Position numbers and translations under genes: made by a program | The notes under the pieces: model-generated | Told to the model about the DNA's origin: nothing | The model's database searches: none | The model's input: the letters and a program-made list of their open reading frames with translations, nothing else | Shown here: positions 5,588 to 5,744 of the stretch, piece by piece | Layout: every line of letters begins with the position of its first letter | How positions within the stretch are numbered: position 1 is the first letter of the stretch | From: JANNGZ01 sp031404155 | Lineage (GTDB): Bacteria > Pseudomonadota > Gammaproteobacteria > Burkholderiales > Burkholderiaceae_C | Length of the DNA stretch: 5,744 bases | Assembly (NCBI GenBank): GCA_031404155.1 | Contig: JANNGZ010000100.1 | Coordinates: forward strand, 1 to 5,744 | Reading direction: 5' to 3'

Positions 5588-5623
5588 GGTGTCAGCTTAG
5601 CAGCGGCCCTGGCGTGCGGGCGC

Positions 5624-5744
5624 CTACCAGGTCGCGTCGCGGTCCGGCGTGGCGCCTATTCTGTGGATCGACAAGTCCGCGCCCTCGTGTTCCTCTTCCT
5701 GCGTCAGGCGCAAGCCGCTCACCGCCTTGATGCCGCCGTAAACC
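5624..5744 (-). CDS. amt: Ammonium transporter (AmtB/Amt family), C-terminal end only
   Basis: Only the last 39 codons are in the window; the gene continues past the right edge. The frame reads VYGGIKAVSGLRLTQEEEHE, then GADLSIHRIGATPDRDATW and TAG. The LRLTQEEEHEGADLSIHRIG block is the cytoplasmic C-terminal tail of bacterial Amt/AmtB channels, which conduct NH3/NH4+ across the inner membrane. This tail takes part in subunit cross-talk and in gating by the PII protein GlnK. The membrane helices lie outside the window. Whether glnK is next to it cannot be seen. Riboflavin synthase follows 36 bases downstream on the same strand, so read-through is likely. Identification is by memory of the tail motif and is fairly secure. 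Confidence 0.8.
   Translation of the reverse strand, partial: VYGGIKAVSGLRLTQEEEHEGADLSIHRIGATPDRDATW

Noticed and set aside
5588..5623. FMN riboswitch upstream of riboflavin synthase
   Set aside because: The gap is only 36 bases, far too short for the RFN element, and shows none of its conserved stems.
1..5744. CRISPR array, tRNA or rRNA genes
   Set aside because: No regularly spaced repeats of suitable length and no tRNA or rRNA signature seen on either strand.

Overview
The window is high-GC DNA, most likely from a betaproteobacterium of the order Burkholderiales (Rubrivivax, Leptothrix or Comamonadaceae-like). This is inferred from the strong G/C third-position bias in the core genes, the E. 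coli-type riboflavin synthase next to an ammonium transporter, and the general flavour of the protein sequences. No rRNA or other decisive marker is present.

The left quarter (about 1-1400) looks like an accessory region in decay. Positions 1-490 hold no gene I can support, only a short dispersed-type repeat (161-187) and hairpins. A lower-GC gene of unknown function (491-946, minus strand) follows. Its start codon lies just downstream of an intact GTTAGGC core box and a folded, attC-like integron recombination site (965-1030). The layout is that of an integron gene cassette read on the minus strand, but no integrase and no second attC site are visible. Beyond it lie a GC-rich stretch without a gene, a roughly 25-codon relic of an IS91-family transposase (1282-1356), and a pair of 16-bp direct repeats that meet the end of the first core gene.

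The rest (1405-5744) is ordinary, densely packed chromosome. On the minus strand a DUF2805/TIGR03643 small protein (2290-2535) precedes a SIR2-family NAD-dependent deacylase (1405-2178). Divergent from these, across only 41 bp, run an M20-family Zn-dependent amidohydrolase (2577-3845) and, 7 nt after it, a SAM-dependent methyltransferase (3853-4725). The methyltransferase carries four in-frame 12-bp tandem repeats. A 136-bp convergent gap with a hairpin separates these from riboflavin synthase (4862-5587, minus), which follows the C-terminal end of an AmtB-type ammonium transporter (5624-5744, minus, cut by the window edge).

The core genes do not form one pathway. The amidohydrolase suggests turnover of N-carbamoyl or ureido compounds releasing ammonia, and the ammonium transporter fits nitrogen metabolism loosely, but this link is inference. 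The most interesting part is the integron-like remnant and its orphan gene.
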